Shown here: piece by piece, positions 9,567-18,440 of the stretch
Layout of the letters: every line of letters begins with the position of its first letter
Numbering within the stretch: the stretch's first letter is position 1
From: Aureobasidium sp. EXF-3400
Taxonomy: Eukaryota; Ascomycota; Dothideomycetes; Dothideales; Saccotheciaceae
Assembly: GCA_024195585.1 (NCBI GenBank)
Contig: SWBL01000379.1
Coordinates: 1 to 45,608, forward strand
Direction of reading: 5' to 3'
DNA length: 45,608 nt
Notes under the pieces: model-generated
Database searches by the model: none
What the model saw: the letters and a program-made list of their open reading frames with translations, nothing else
What the model was told of the DNA's origin: nothing
Program-made: the position numbers and the translations under genes

Positions 9567-9986
9567 TTCATTGCGAACAGAATCGACGACATTACGAAAA
9601 ACATACGATACACCATATGAGCTGGATCCACCGCATCCTCCTCTACACCTCTCCGGTTGTTACATATACCATGGTCTTGACGGGGAGAGCAAGTGCAAAG
9701 AAGGTTGTAAATGGTCAGGCAAGAGATGAGAGCAAGCCCTAAGCTTGTCCACTCGTCAATAGAAACCTCTGCATAGTACCTAAGCAGCTTTGCTGCATCT
9801 GACGCGAAAGCGACGACCATATACCATATTCACTTCTTCGCATATAGCATCATTGTTGACAAGCAAAAATCTCCACAGCAACTCACTCATGTGCAATCTT
9901 GGCACAACTTCGTCACTCTGTTCCCATCTCCATCTACCTTTGCGCCAACTCACCTAGTTCGCGACACACCCATCTCACCACCCATC
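9567..9986. other. Intergenic region, MFAP1 to PRP38
   Basis: MFAP1 3' flank and PRP38 promoter. The PRP38 frame is open upstream from 9891, but the first ATG followed by conserved sequence is at 9987. Nothing else recognised. Confidence 0.5.
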
Positions 9987-10889
9987 ATGGCGCACCAGGC
10001 AGATGCTACTCGCATGCTCGATGACCGCGGCTATACAGGCACCCTAATCCGCGGTCAGAACCCTCTCCTTCTCTTCGAAAAAGCCGTTCGCGATCGCATC
10101 ATCGACTCGTACTACTGGAAAGAGCAATGCTTCGGTCTCAATGCTGCCACTCTCTGCGACCGCGCAATCGACCTCTCCTTTATCGGTGGTACATACGGCA
10201 TCGGTCAAAAACCTACTCCATTCCTGTGCCTTGCGTTCAAACTCCTCCAACTCACACCCGAAAAAGAAATCATCTTGCATTACCTGCAGCAAGAAGACTG
10301 GAAATACTTGAGGGCCTTGGCAGCATTCTATATTCGCCTGGCCTGGGAGCCTAAGGATATCTACGAGACGCTGGAAACGTATCTGAGCGATTTCAGGAAG
10401 TTGAAGAGGAGGACGAGGGATGCGTATGCTTTGAGCTATGTCGATCAATTTATCGATGACTTGCTTACGAAAGATCGTGTTTGCGCCACTTCACTCTGGA
10501 AGATGCCAACTCGTACACAACTAGAGGACCTCGATGTACTCGAGCCACGCGTCAGTCCGCTTGGAGACGAGATTGATGAGCTGGATGCAGAAGACGAAGA
10601 TATGAAGAACACAAGTGACGGCGAGGTTGAGGAAATCAGGAACGGAGATTCGAGATCAAGGAGCAGGAGTTACAGCAGCAGGAGTAGAAGTCGCAGCTAT
10701 GAGAGGAGAAGGAGCAGGAGCAGGAGCAGAAGTTACGATCGACATGACAGGCGAAGCAGAAGTCGCAGCTATGAAAGACGGAGGAGCTATAGCCGCGACC
10801 GCGACGATAGAAGATCAAGTCACAGCCGTGAGCTGCCAGACAGGAGGAGAAGTCCGCTTTCGAGGTCAAGGTCACGCTCGAGGGATTGA
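9987..10889 (+). CDS. PRP38: Pre-mRNA-splicing factor Prp38 with RS domain
   Basis: Single exon, 300 residues. The start at 9987 gives MAHQADATRMLDDRGYTG, matching the usual N terminus. Residues about 10-180 are the PRP38 domain: IRGQNPLLLFEKAVRDRI, SYYWKEQCFGLNA, GGTYGIGQKPTPFLCLAFKL, PEKEIILHYLQQEDWKYLRA, and LAAFYIRLAWEP. An acidic linker (about 190-215) leads into an Arg/Ser-repeat tail of roughly 85 residues with dense SRSRS and RRRS units. Prp38 is required in the tri-snRNP/B complex for U4 release and spliceosome activation. Yeast Prp38 lacks the RS tail, while animal and filamentous-fungal forms have it. In the B complex it contacts MFAP1, which is encoded by the gene just upstream. 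Confidence 0.95.
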   Translation: MAHQADATRMLDDRGYTGTLIRGQNPLLLFEKAVRDRIIDSYYWKEQCFGLNAATLCDRAIDLSFIGGTYGIGQKPTPFLCLAFKLLQLTPEKEIILHYLQQEDWKYLRALAAFYIRLAWEPKDIYETLETYLSDFRKLKRRTRDAYALSYVDQFIDDLLTKDRVCATSLWKMPTRTQLEDLDVLEPRVSPLGDEIDELDAEDEDMKNTSDGEVEEIRNGDSRSRSRSYSSRSRSRSYERRRSRSRSRSYDRHDRRSRSRSYERRRSYSRDRDDRRSSHSRELPDRRRSPLSRSRSRSRD

Positions 10890-11821
10890 AGACTTTCTCA
10901 ATGAGACTCGGAGAACCAACTTGCTGTGGCCTGAGTTCCCTGAACACGCCGCAGCGCTGGCTGCCGACCATGGTCTCGCTCATACACGACCATGCTGCCT
11001 CATGTATGTTCAACCACATAGCCGCCCGACGCCCGGGCCTTTACCAGCTACAATGGGAACAGACAGCAAGACTGGAAACAGCATCAATTTACAGATAAGC
11101 GTTTCGCAAGCCTTTGAACCGGGTTAGCAGCAAGACAACACCGGCTTGCTCTCGACCTTAATCTGTCTCCTTTGACTTCACAAAAGCCTGAGACACGGCA
11201 CAGAAAGATGATGAGGACGGCCAAAGGTAGCGAGCAACATCTCTAGCAGAACCTGTCCCAGAAACAACAAGAGTCTGCACCCATTCGACGCCTTAGGGCT
11301 CCATCTCGGGTAGTCAGAAGTGCCGCTCAACATCCCTAGAATACCGAAGGCCGATTGCGCTTTTGCAGTGTATCGTATCCCTAAGACTCTAGACCCGTAC
11401 AAGAAGATCAGAGTGCTCGCTTGCAGGACTAGTCACGGTAGCCGTTCCGTGATCATCAGGAGAGGAAGTTTTACACGTGTGAAACAGCTGGAGAAGGGCA
11501 GCCAACGCCAGCCCCGCTGTCCAAGTTTTGACCAAAAGTGACGTTCCAACTGCAGAGTGACGCAAGTCTGCTTTTACATACCATCCCTGCTCTTACCAGA
11601 CGCGCGATCGATCTCCAGCCATTTCTTTTTTGCTCATAAGCTGAAGAGAGCTGCCCTGCCGTGCCTGCGCCTCATTTTTTCTCAGTTCCTTGATCAAGCC
11701 ACTTCCCTTCGTTGATATATAATCCGATACCTCTTACTGCCTTCCAAGCTTAACGATACTTATTTTCGACATTTACATTTGATCGCTTTATATCTGTAAA
11801 ACAGATCAAAACTCTATCACA
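10890..11821. other. Intergenic region, PRP38 to BTB gene
   Basis: 932 bases with no supported gene. The frames overlapping the PRP38 end are shadows of its RS repeats. The last 250 bases are pyrimidine-rich with a TATA-like element (listed separately), so this is mainly the promoter and leader of the BTB gene. Confidence 0.5.
11716..11722 (+). promoter_or_regulatory. TATA-like element upstream of BTB gene
   Basis: TATATAA about 100 bases before the BTB-gene ATG, inside a C/T-rich stretch. Position fits a core promoter; not tested. Confidence 0.35.
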
Positions 11822-12757
11822 ATGGCAGAACACCAAGACAAGCCTCTCAATGAGTACGTTTCACGCGACCAAAAGCTTCGTTCTATATAAGAAGCCAAAA
11901 ATGCTAACGGTAGTAAAACAGGCTTTTGTCTCATGACATGGTCGACATCTATGTTGGTCAGGAGAACACCAAATGGATTCTGCACGAGAAGCTCCTGTGC
12001 TACCGCAGCAAGTTCTTCCGCAACATTTTCTACAGCAAGGAGAACAAGAACCGCCAGTTCGGTCTCCCCGATGAGGAGGACGAGCCTTTCCGTCTTTTCG
12101 TAGGCTGGCTTTACAGTGGACACACTCCTACACCCAAGGAGGAAAAGGACCTAACTATCCTGCTGGATCTGTACTTGATGGTTCGTTCTGCCGTAACAAA
12201 AGCTTCTGTGACAAAGCTAACGATAATTGCAGGCCGAGAAGTGGGAGATCCGCGATCTTACCCTGGAAGTCCTCAAGAGCGTCCGCAACTGGTACAAGGA
12301 GTCTGACACATACCCTGCCCTCCGCCGCGTACAATACATCTACGCCAACACCGACCTCGAATCTCCCATGCGCCAGTTGCTCATCAGCAGTGTTGCCAGA
12401 AACCTCGTCACCAGCGAATCAGGCATGCCTCCTCAATGGGATAAGGCTCTCAGAAAGAACGGTCAGCTCGCCGTCGACATCATCATCGCCATGCAGAAGT
12501 GGAACCTTGAGAAGGAGAGCATCCCCGACCCTAGACAGGACTCGGTCAAGCCTATTCTTGAGGAGTCTGAGCAGGCCAAGGCTCAAAAGAAGGATGGACA
12601 GCAGAAGGATGAGGACCAGAGCAGCGAGCAGGACGGCGAGCAGGACGATGAGGAGAACAACGAGGATGAGACTGAAGAGGGCGCCGAGGACGGTGAGCAA
12701 GAGGAGGGCGAGGACAACGAGGAGGGCGAGCAAGAGACCGAGGAGCCCCAAGAGTAA
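11822..12757 (+). CDS. BTB/POZ-domain protein with acidic tail
   Basis: Three exons (11822-11853, 11922-12180, 12233-12757) encode 271 residues. The introns are 68 and 52 nt, and both have a CTAAC branch-point match. The N-terminal half is a BTB/POZ fold: VDIYVGQENTKWILHEKLLC, YRSKFFRNIFYSKE, LPDEEDEPFRLFVGWLYSG. A helical segment follows, with LLDLYLMAEKW and ANTDLESPMRQLLISSVARN. The last 70 residues are almost wholly Glu/Asp/Gln. Fungal BTB proteins of this type are common and mostly uncharacterised; BTB domains dimerise or bind Cullin-3, so an adaptor role is possible but unproven. Exon 1 codes for only about 11 residues and would be missed without splicing. Confidence 0.85.
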
Positions 12758-12963
12758 TGGGACTGAGGATACCCGATGAGACGAATCTCTTTATAATCTT
12801 CGTTGTAGCAGCTAATTTTTCTGGATAATCAGGTAATTCAATTTCATGACATCGTTCACTTTCTCTTGAGGATTCGATCGCATATAGGTTGTAAGAGAGA
12901 GTGTGCAATTCGTCAACCAAGTTTGTAATAGAAGAAGGGCATTGTTGAGGAGAAATGCGTCTT
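12758..12963. terminator. Convergent 3' region, BTB gene and RRP36
   Basis: 206 bases between two convergent stop codons; both 3' ends must fall here or overlap. No specific poly(A) signal is assigned. Confidence 0.4.
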
Positions 12964-13953
12964 TTACATGCGTCTGGGAGCGGGCATGCTCTTCATCTCC
13001 TTTTGCGAGACCTTCTTTCTGCGTCTCTCGATGAGTCTTTCTCTGTCCTTGGACTTCATGCTGTCGAACTTGTTGACCAGGGCCTGCTGTTTCTGATCCG
13101 ACTTCTTCAGGTAGAAGGGGTTCTTGCCCTGTGCAATGGCTTCCTTTTCCTTCTTGCGGTGCTCGCGTATCACTTCTTGTTCTCTTTCCTTGTTCTCGCG
13201 GGCCTTCTTCTTGCTCTCCATGCTCAGCAGCTTGCGCTTGAGGACGGCCTTGTCGTCTTCGCTCTTGCTCTTCTTGATGGCAGTCTTGAGTTCGGCCATC
13301 TCAGAGTCTTCATAGTCGTTGACGAAGGAGTATTTCTTTGCGAGGGCGGTCTCGTCTACGGGGCCGCCTAGTGGGCCGAATCGAGGATCGCGGACTTGTA
13401 CCTTGGGTACTTCGATGACCTGGCGTTTTCGGGTGACCTGTCTGTTGGATGCCTGTGCCATGGGTGCGTGTTTGGAGCTACGGGCGTGCGGAGGGCCATC
13501 CTCGTCTGAATCACTGCCATCCGAAGCGCTGTCGTCGCTGGCGTCCTTTGTCGTCCGTGATTTCTTTGATGCGGATTTGTCGGTAGATTTCGCTGCTTCC
13601 CTCTTGTTCTTCTTGGGAGCGGTATCGACTCCTTTTGATTCTCTCAGCTCTCGCAGGCGGGCGCGAAGAGCTTCTAGTTTGTCTTCCTTCTCATCATCAC
13701 CTCCTGCGGGTCTTTTGCGCTTCTTCGAGATGGACTCCTGTGCTCTTGACAATGTACCGAACGAGATGCTGCTCAGCTTATCCTTGACGTCCTCTTCTGC
13801 ATCTTCGTCGGAAGAAGATAGAATGTCGACCTCATCGCCTCCAGTCTCAATGATAGACGCAGACGAGTCTTCTCCCGATTCCGACCGGTAATTGTTATCA
13901 TCGTCGGAGACGTCGGCGCGCGCCTTGACACGTTTTCCCAATGGTAGAGGCAT
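12964..13953 (-). CDS. RRP36: rRNA-processing protein Rrp36
   Basis: Single exon, 329 residues, near yeast Rrp36 (300). The N-terminal 190 residues are low-complexity, with acidic Ser runs alternating with Lys/Arg runs. The conserved RRP36 block starts near 190: VRDPRFGPLGGPVDE, KYSFVNDYEDSEMAELK, LLSMESKKKARE, VIREHRKKEKEAIAQGKNPF, YLKKSDQKQQALVNK, and RLIERRRKKVSQKEMKSMPA near the end. Rrp36 is a nucleolar component of the 90S/SSU processome needed for early 18S rRNA cleavages. It is transcribed away from the ubiquitin-ligase-like gene over a 354-base shared promoter. RRP7, another SSU processome gene, lies 15 kb to the right. Confidence 0.93.
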   Translation of the reverse strand: MPLPLGKRVKARADVSDDDNNYRSESGEDSSASIIETGGDEVDILSSSDEDAEEDVKDKLSSISFGTLSRAQESISKKRKRPAGGDDEKEDKLEALRARLRELRESKGVDTAPKKNKREAAKSTDKSASKKSRTTKDASDDSASDGSDSDEDGPPHARSSKHAPMAQASNRQVTRKRQVIEVPKVQVRDPRFGPLGGPVDETALAKKYSFVNDYEDSEMAELKTAIKKSKSEDDKAVLKRKLLSMESKKKARENKEREQEVIREHRKKEKEAIAQGKNPFYLKKSDQKQQALVNKFDSMKSKDRERLIERRRKKVSQKEMKSMPAPRRM

Positions 13954-14307
13954 TGTGTTATGAAAATATGTAGAATAATTGCTAGAATGGAGAATTTCTG
14001 GTCGACATTCTTGCGCTGATCCCGATAACGAATGATGCCAAGCTTCTCGTTTCTTATCGCCGCTCTCATGGCTCGTCCATCCACCTTGTTATTACAAACA
14101 ATACAATATGGAAACTTCAAATTTGCAGAATGCTCACCGGAAGCCGTGGACATATGTTTTCCCAGTCGATGTTTGCCCAGCGTTTGTCACAAGGGACTTG
14201 AAGGAAGCAACTTTTCACATCGCAGCCATAACTCCGGATCAATCAGTCTCTCGCACAGGCACCACGAGTCCAACTCATCTGCCATTTCAAAACCCACCGA
14301 CAAAACA
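13954..14307. promoter_or_regulatory. Divergent promoter, RRP36 / UBE3D-like gene
   Basis: 354 bases between two divergent start codons. The UBE3D-like frame is open leftwards to 14032, but that stretch looks like leader sequence. No certain binding site identified. Confidence 0.4.
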
Positions 14308-15714
14308 ATGGCCAATCTTTACGCCGAGTATCTGCCTAACATCAAAACTTTGACTGTCACCACGGTACTGGACACTCCGAGGAATAACACCACTGCGCTA
14401 TGGCTGTCGAATGACCGCACAAAACTTGTTCTTGAGCACGACGATCGTACCTACCGCATAACTGTGCCAGCCAGACTACCCGGTCAAGGAACTCAACATC
14501 TACAGCTGCCAAACACAGGCGAGTTGCAATGTGTGAATCGTATACCAACGGTGCCTATCTTTGGCCAAGAAGACCCTGTCATTCTCTGGTCTGCAACTAG
14601 TCTTGACCAAGATACGAGAGTGCACTGCAAACATTGTGGTACCCTTGTATCAAGCGACAAGATTCATGTTTGGAAAGACCTTCCGTCTGAGGCTTGGGCT
14701 GAGATGATGGACCTGTGGCATTGCCATAAACCAGAGGAACCTGAGAGTAATCCTGACGACGATGCACCAGCCCAGAAAGGTTATGCTGCTGGCAGTAAGC
14801 TTAAAGCTCAGGTTGGTGTTGGTTTAGTCGATGTCATGAGTTTCCTTCTCTCCGAACATGATTGTACCGTCGAGGTAAGCTATGCATTTTATTTGCTATT
14901 CATTTTTCTTCTTCTCTCTTCCCCTTTATTCGCGGGTTTCAAGAAGGAGTGCTCTGTGACCACCGTCGCCTCAATCAGATACCGCTTCGATACAAAAACC
15001 CAAGATCAAAAACGATGCTCGATCAGTGAGCAGACCCTCGGCTCAGCTGGATGGGTCGCTCGCTGTATCGACATCGAAACGCACCTGTGTATCATCGTCT
15101 TAGCTTAGAGTCATCGGCTATGACAAGATACATCAGTGTGGCACATTCCTGCCGCCCATTACACACTTGTCTTTCCTAGAACTAACGGAGTCTACCAGTA
15201 TCGACCAGTCGAAAATGACGACAACATACATCAAGCTCATTGCAAGACCTGTGATACAGTCTTAGGTCATCGCGACCCTCAGACTGAGGGTGTTCGCCTG
15301 CAAAAGCCATACCTCGCTCTTTCATCCAAGAACGACAGCACCAAACAATCCTACGACGCAGCATATTGGTTTTCTTGTTATCTCAACCAAGCGATAGAAT
15401 CCCAAGGCGTTCGCAAATTTGTCTTCTCAACTCTTCCATACGAAATCTGGGTGTTCTCGACAAATTTGACCTATTCATCACTGGGTTGCCCAGAACCTAA
15501 GCAAGCCATGAAGGTCTTGTTCAGGGCAAGGGAAGGCGGCCAAGATGTCGCGATGCTTCGAGCGGCCAATCTTTTGATAGAGACGCTGACCCTGTCGCCG
15601 AACATGGAAAAGCTTTTGTATCAGGTTTTACAGAAGGAGAATTCCAAGCTTCCACAGAGTTTGAAGAATTTCATGGGTTGGGAGGTAGCAGTATTACCTC
15701 TTGTACAGCTTTAG
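14308..15714 (+). CDS. HECT_2 / UBE3D-like ubiquitin ligase (E2-binding protein)
   Basis: Proposed exons are 14308-14874, 14944-15025 and 15137-15714, which are in phase and give 408 residues (human UBE3D 389). Exon 1 carries a zinc-binding-like CKHCG (C107, C110) and the family signature WKDLPSEAWAEMMDLWHCHK. The last exon has a second CKTC motif, LGHRDPQTEGVRLQK, and the C-terminal HECT_2 block EIWVFSTNLTYSS with PKQAMKVLFR. UBE3D binds E2 enzymes and ubiquitinates cyclin-type substrates. Intron 1 has a strong GTAAGC donor and a long pyrimidine tract. Exon 2 is the weak point: it has no motif I recognise, and an acceptor at 15127 instead of 15136 would also keep frame. The outer exons are reliable. 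Confidence 0.7.
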
Positions 15715-16119
15715 CAATATACAATCATAGTTGTAAATCAACATGTCAAAGCCTCTCCCAATATCACATTTCTAGGATCCAAGTCAATCGATGCAAATCT
15801 CTTGGCGCGGACAGCGATGACATCGCGTTTGTTGACAGTGGAGTTGCTGAAGATGCCGGATGCACGAGCAAGCCTCGGGAAACTGAGCTTCACAAGATGT
15901 GATTTGTAACCGGCAACTCGGTTAGAGAGTAGACACGTATGCTGGGGTCATAGAGCCCGACAGAATCACGAGGTAGGACACTTCATCAGACGTTGTCTCT
16001 TTCCTTTCAGCGTTTCTACCTACGATACCTCATAAGAGCTTCCTTGACAGAAGAAAATACCACAACTCCACGGACTCGACAGCACCCAGGAACTGAATCA
16101 AACAACCACATCATAAAAA
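15715..16119. other. Intergenic region, UBE3D-like to SET gene
   Basis: About 400 bases; only short overlapping frames. Presumed 3' flank and promoter. Confidence 0.5.
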
Positions 16120-16656
16120 ATGACATCCTCCACATCAACAAAGACAACCTCAGACCACGCCGAACCAGCCTTCCCAGTCTCGGCCAACAACCTCCAAACC
16201 CTCCTCGAATACACCACCCACGCCTCAGGCCACGGCCTAACTTCCCTCGTCTCTCTCCCCTCTGGCTCCCTCTTCAGCAAAATTACAGCTTTCACCCCAT
16301 GTTCTACACCACAATGGCACACCCTCCAAGTCTCCCGCAACTCGCATATTTCCCTAGACTCGGCATTCACATATCTCAATCACTCTTGTAATCCTTCGTT
16401 GGAGATTGATACGGCAAAGATGGAGGTTAGAGTTGCGAAAGACAGAAATCTGGAAAAGGGAGATATGTTGAGTTTCTTCTATCCGAGTACCGAGTGGGCG
16501 ATGGATAGAGGGTTTGGATGTCTTTGTGGAGAGGAGGGCTGTGTGGGTGAGGTGAAGGGTGCTAAGGATATGAGCAAGGAGGAATTGAAGAGGTGGTTCA
16601 TCAACGGGTATATCTGGGAATCAAAGGAAGAGCAGGAGAAAGAACAATCAGTATAA
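16120..16656 (+). CDS. Small SET-domain protein
   Basis: Single exon, 178 residues. Only the C-terminal part of a SET fold is clear: the NHSCNP motif (87-92), which forms part of the S-adenosylmethionine pocket; VAKDRNLEKGDMLSFFYP (105-122), with YPSTEW in place of the usual Y-x-T-x-W; and a post-SET-like C-x-C-x4-C cluster (C134, C136, C141). The N-terminal SET strands are short or divergent. Small fungal SET proteins of this type are common, and their substrates (histone or other protein lysines) are generally unknown. The gene is convergent with DRE2 (171 bases between stops). Methyltransferase activity is inferred, not shown. Confidence 0.78.
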   Translation: MTSSTSTKTTSDHAEPAFPVSANNLQTLLEYTTHASGHGLTSLVSLPSGSLFSKITAFTPCSTPQWHTLQVSRNSHISLDSAFTYLNHSCNPSLEIDTAKMEVRVAKDRNLEKGDMLSFFYPSTEWAMDRGFGCLCGEEGCVGEVKGAKDMSKEELKRWFINGYIWESKEEQEKEQSV

Positions 16657-16827
16657 ATAAGGACACTGAGAACCATCGAGGAAGAAAGAAATGGATATGC
16701 TGGTGGCTACATGTCTATATCGTGAATGCTATAACCCGAGAAACGCCGTTGGTTCTACAAATCAGAACCAGGCCCAAGGCCCCTAACCACCAAGTCGTAA
16801 AAGAACAGATTGAAAATAAAAAGACGT
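16657..16827. terminator. Convergent 3' region, SET gene and DRE2
   Basis: Only 171 bases between the convergent stops, so the 3' UTRs probably overlap. Confidence 0.4.
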
Positions 16828-17856
16828 CTACAGCTGGATATCGTTGTTGAGCAAGCGCACCTCCTCGCCAGGCTTGAAAGCAGGCAGTCCAATGTAAGGG
16901 CACCCATCACATCTGAAGGCATCTCCCAAAGCACAGTTACCGCAACTGCCAACCTTGCCCTGCACGGTAAAGTCGACCTCGGCCAGATCATCAGTATCCA
17001 ATTTCATGGTCTTCAGTGCACTGTCGGCAGCTTCGCGCTTAGCCTTGTCCTCGGCATCAATCTTCTGCTTAAGTCCACATGTGCAGTCCTTGCATGCGCG
17101 TCTTCTCTTGCCGTTGGGCTTGCAGGCCTCAGGAATATTGATGGGGCGCTTGCGGTCTTCTTCGCTGAGCAGAGTGTTGGGGTCGATGGTAGAACCCTTG
17201 AGCAATTCCTCCTTTGACGGCAATTCCATGTCTTCGTCCTCATCATAAAACTCGACATCCAAGTCATCGCCCATGTCAAAGCCAACTCCTGCAGGCGCTG
17301 AGAATGCCGCCGGCTGAGGTGTTTCGTTAATGGTCTTGTTGATCGCCTCGATGTTGTTCAAGGGCACAGCTGCGGCGTTGGCCTTCTTCTTCTTTCCAAA
17401 ACTCAGAGTGACGGTTTGCGCAGCCGCCGCTGCGGGCTTAGACATGGCGCCACTGGCATCCTGAACGAGACCAGCAAGAATGGCCTCTGTCTGCTCAGAC
17501 GATGCCGGTGTACCGAATTGACCATCCTGGCTCTTCAGCTTTCCGCCAGCTTTGAGAGAAGGCACCAGTTTCTCGATGATTGCTCGGTTGAGAGGCTCAC
17601 GCGAGCCGTCGACATTGGTGAGTAGGAGGACAAGATCGTATGTGGAAGCGGGGAGCGAAACGAGACCGAGGGCGAGACGGTCGAGCATCTGGATATCGGT
17701 GGCATTGCGGTCGTGGGCCGCGACAATGTTGTTGAGGGCATCGGGGTGTGAGGCGATCGAAGGTGGGGCTAGAAGAAGAGTTCGGTCTTGCGACTTTGTC
17801 GGCGGCGGGGCACACGAGAAGTCGGATGTGTTGTCAATGGTGATAGCGGGTGCCAT
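16828..17856 (-). CDS. DRE2: Fe-S cluster assembly protein Dre2 (anamorsin/CIAPIN1)
   Basis: Single exon, 342 residues (yeast Dre2 348). The start at 17856 gives [15 protein letters not shown]. The N-terminal half is the degenerate methyltransferase-like domain, here with [20 protein letters not shown] and [12 protein letters not shown] linker rich in Ala/Asp/Glu follows. The C-terminal CIAPIN1 domain has two metal sites: C245-x9-C255-x2-C258-x-C260 for the 2Fe-2S cluster, and twin CX2C motifs C305/C308 and C316/C319 with seven residues between them. Dre2 takes electrons from the diflavin reductase Tah18 for cytosolic Fe-S assembly and ribonucleotide reductase maturation. All eight cysteines are present, so it should be active. 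Two CCAAT boxes lie 300 bases upstream. Confidence 0.95.
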   Translation of the reverse strand: MAPAITIDNTSDFSCAPPPTKSQDRTLLLAPPSIASHPDALNNIVAAHDRNATDIQMLDRLALGLVSLPASTYDLVLLLTNVDGSREPLNRAIIEKLVPSLKAGGKLKSQDGQFGTPASSEQTEAILAGLVQDASGAMSKPAAAAAQTVTLSFGKKKKANAAAVPLNNIEAINKTINETPQPAAFSAPAGVGFDMGDDLDVEFYDEDEDMELPSKEELLKGSTIDPNTLLSEEDRKRPINIPEACKPNGKRRRACKDCTCGLKQKIDAEDKAKREAADSALKTMKLDTDDLAEVDFTVQGKVGSCGNCALGDAFRCDGCPYIGLPAFKPGEEVRLLNNDIQL

Positions 17857-18440
17857 TGTGAGAGATGTGATGTGATTGATTCGAGAGAAAGATTTGGATG
17901 CTAACTCGAGCAAGTTTGCTTCGAGGGATTAGAGAAACGCCGCCTTGAAGTGGATCGTTGGTGGGGTCGAAGGAATCTGCTGATTGGAGGAACGGGGGTG
18001 AATTTTCGTCGAGTTGGTATTTGTTGACAAGGATGGGGCAGGAGCAGTGTGGCAGAAGTATGGCAAGAGTAAGACGACAAAGATATGGCGAGAATAGAGT
18101 GACAAGAAGAATTGTGCAAAAGGTGATTATCAATGTACAAGACCCCCGCCTATGACCAATCCGCGTTGCTGACCAATGACAATCTTTCCGCCCGCCGAAC
18201 TCGCTCATTCACGCCCAAACTGCCAAGCATCGTGTTTGCTTTGTACAAATCTGGTCGTTCTGTCCGCTCTCTTCAAGACAATTTCAGCACTTGAGAAAGA
18301 CGTAGAAGATCATGAAAACAATAAACAGTCGTGTACGATATACATAGAAATTATCAGAAAAACTCCACCCTTCCGTCTGGATATCATGAAGCTACTCATC
18401 CCATCAGTCATGTCTGCTCCATCTGCCGTGTCATAACACC
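17857..18440. other. Intergenic region, PYC to DRE2
   Basis: 584 bases holding the DRE2 promoter (right-to-left) and the PYC 3' flank. Contains the paired CCAAT boxes listed separately. No gene seen. Confidence 0.5.
18156..18177 (+). promoter_or_regulatory. Paired CCAAT boxes upstream of DRE2
   Basis: CCAAT occurs at 18156-18160 and again at 18173-18177, in direct repeat 17 bases apart, about 300-320 bases upstream of the DRE2 start. The heterotrimeric CCAAT-binding complex (Hap2/3/5) acts with HapX in iron control of Fe-S genes in filamentous fungi, which would suit DRE2. The binding itself is inference. Confidence 0.4.

Noticed and set aside
10615..11127. 170-codon frame overlapping the end of PRP38
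   Set aside because: Ala/Gly/Glu-rich shadow of the RS repeats.
12390..12779. Arg/Ser-rich frame over the BTB gene tail
   Set aside because: A frame shadow of the Glu/Asp repeats in the real coding frame; splicing and domains support the other frame.
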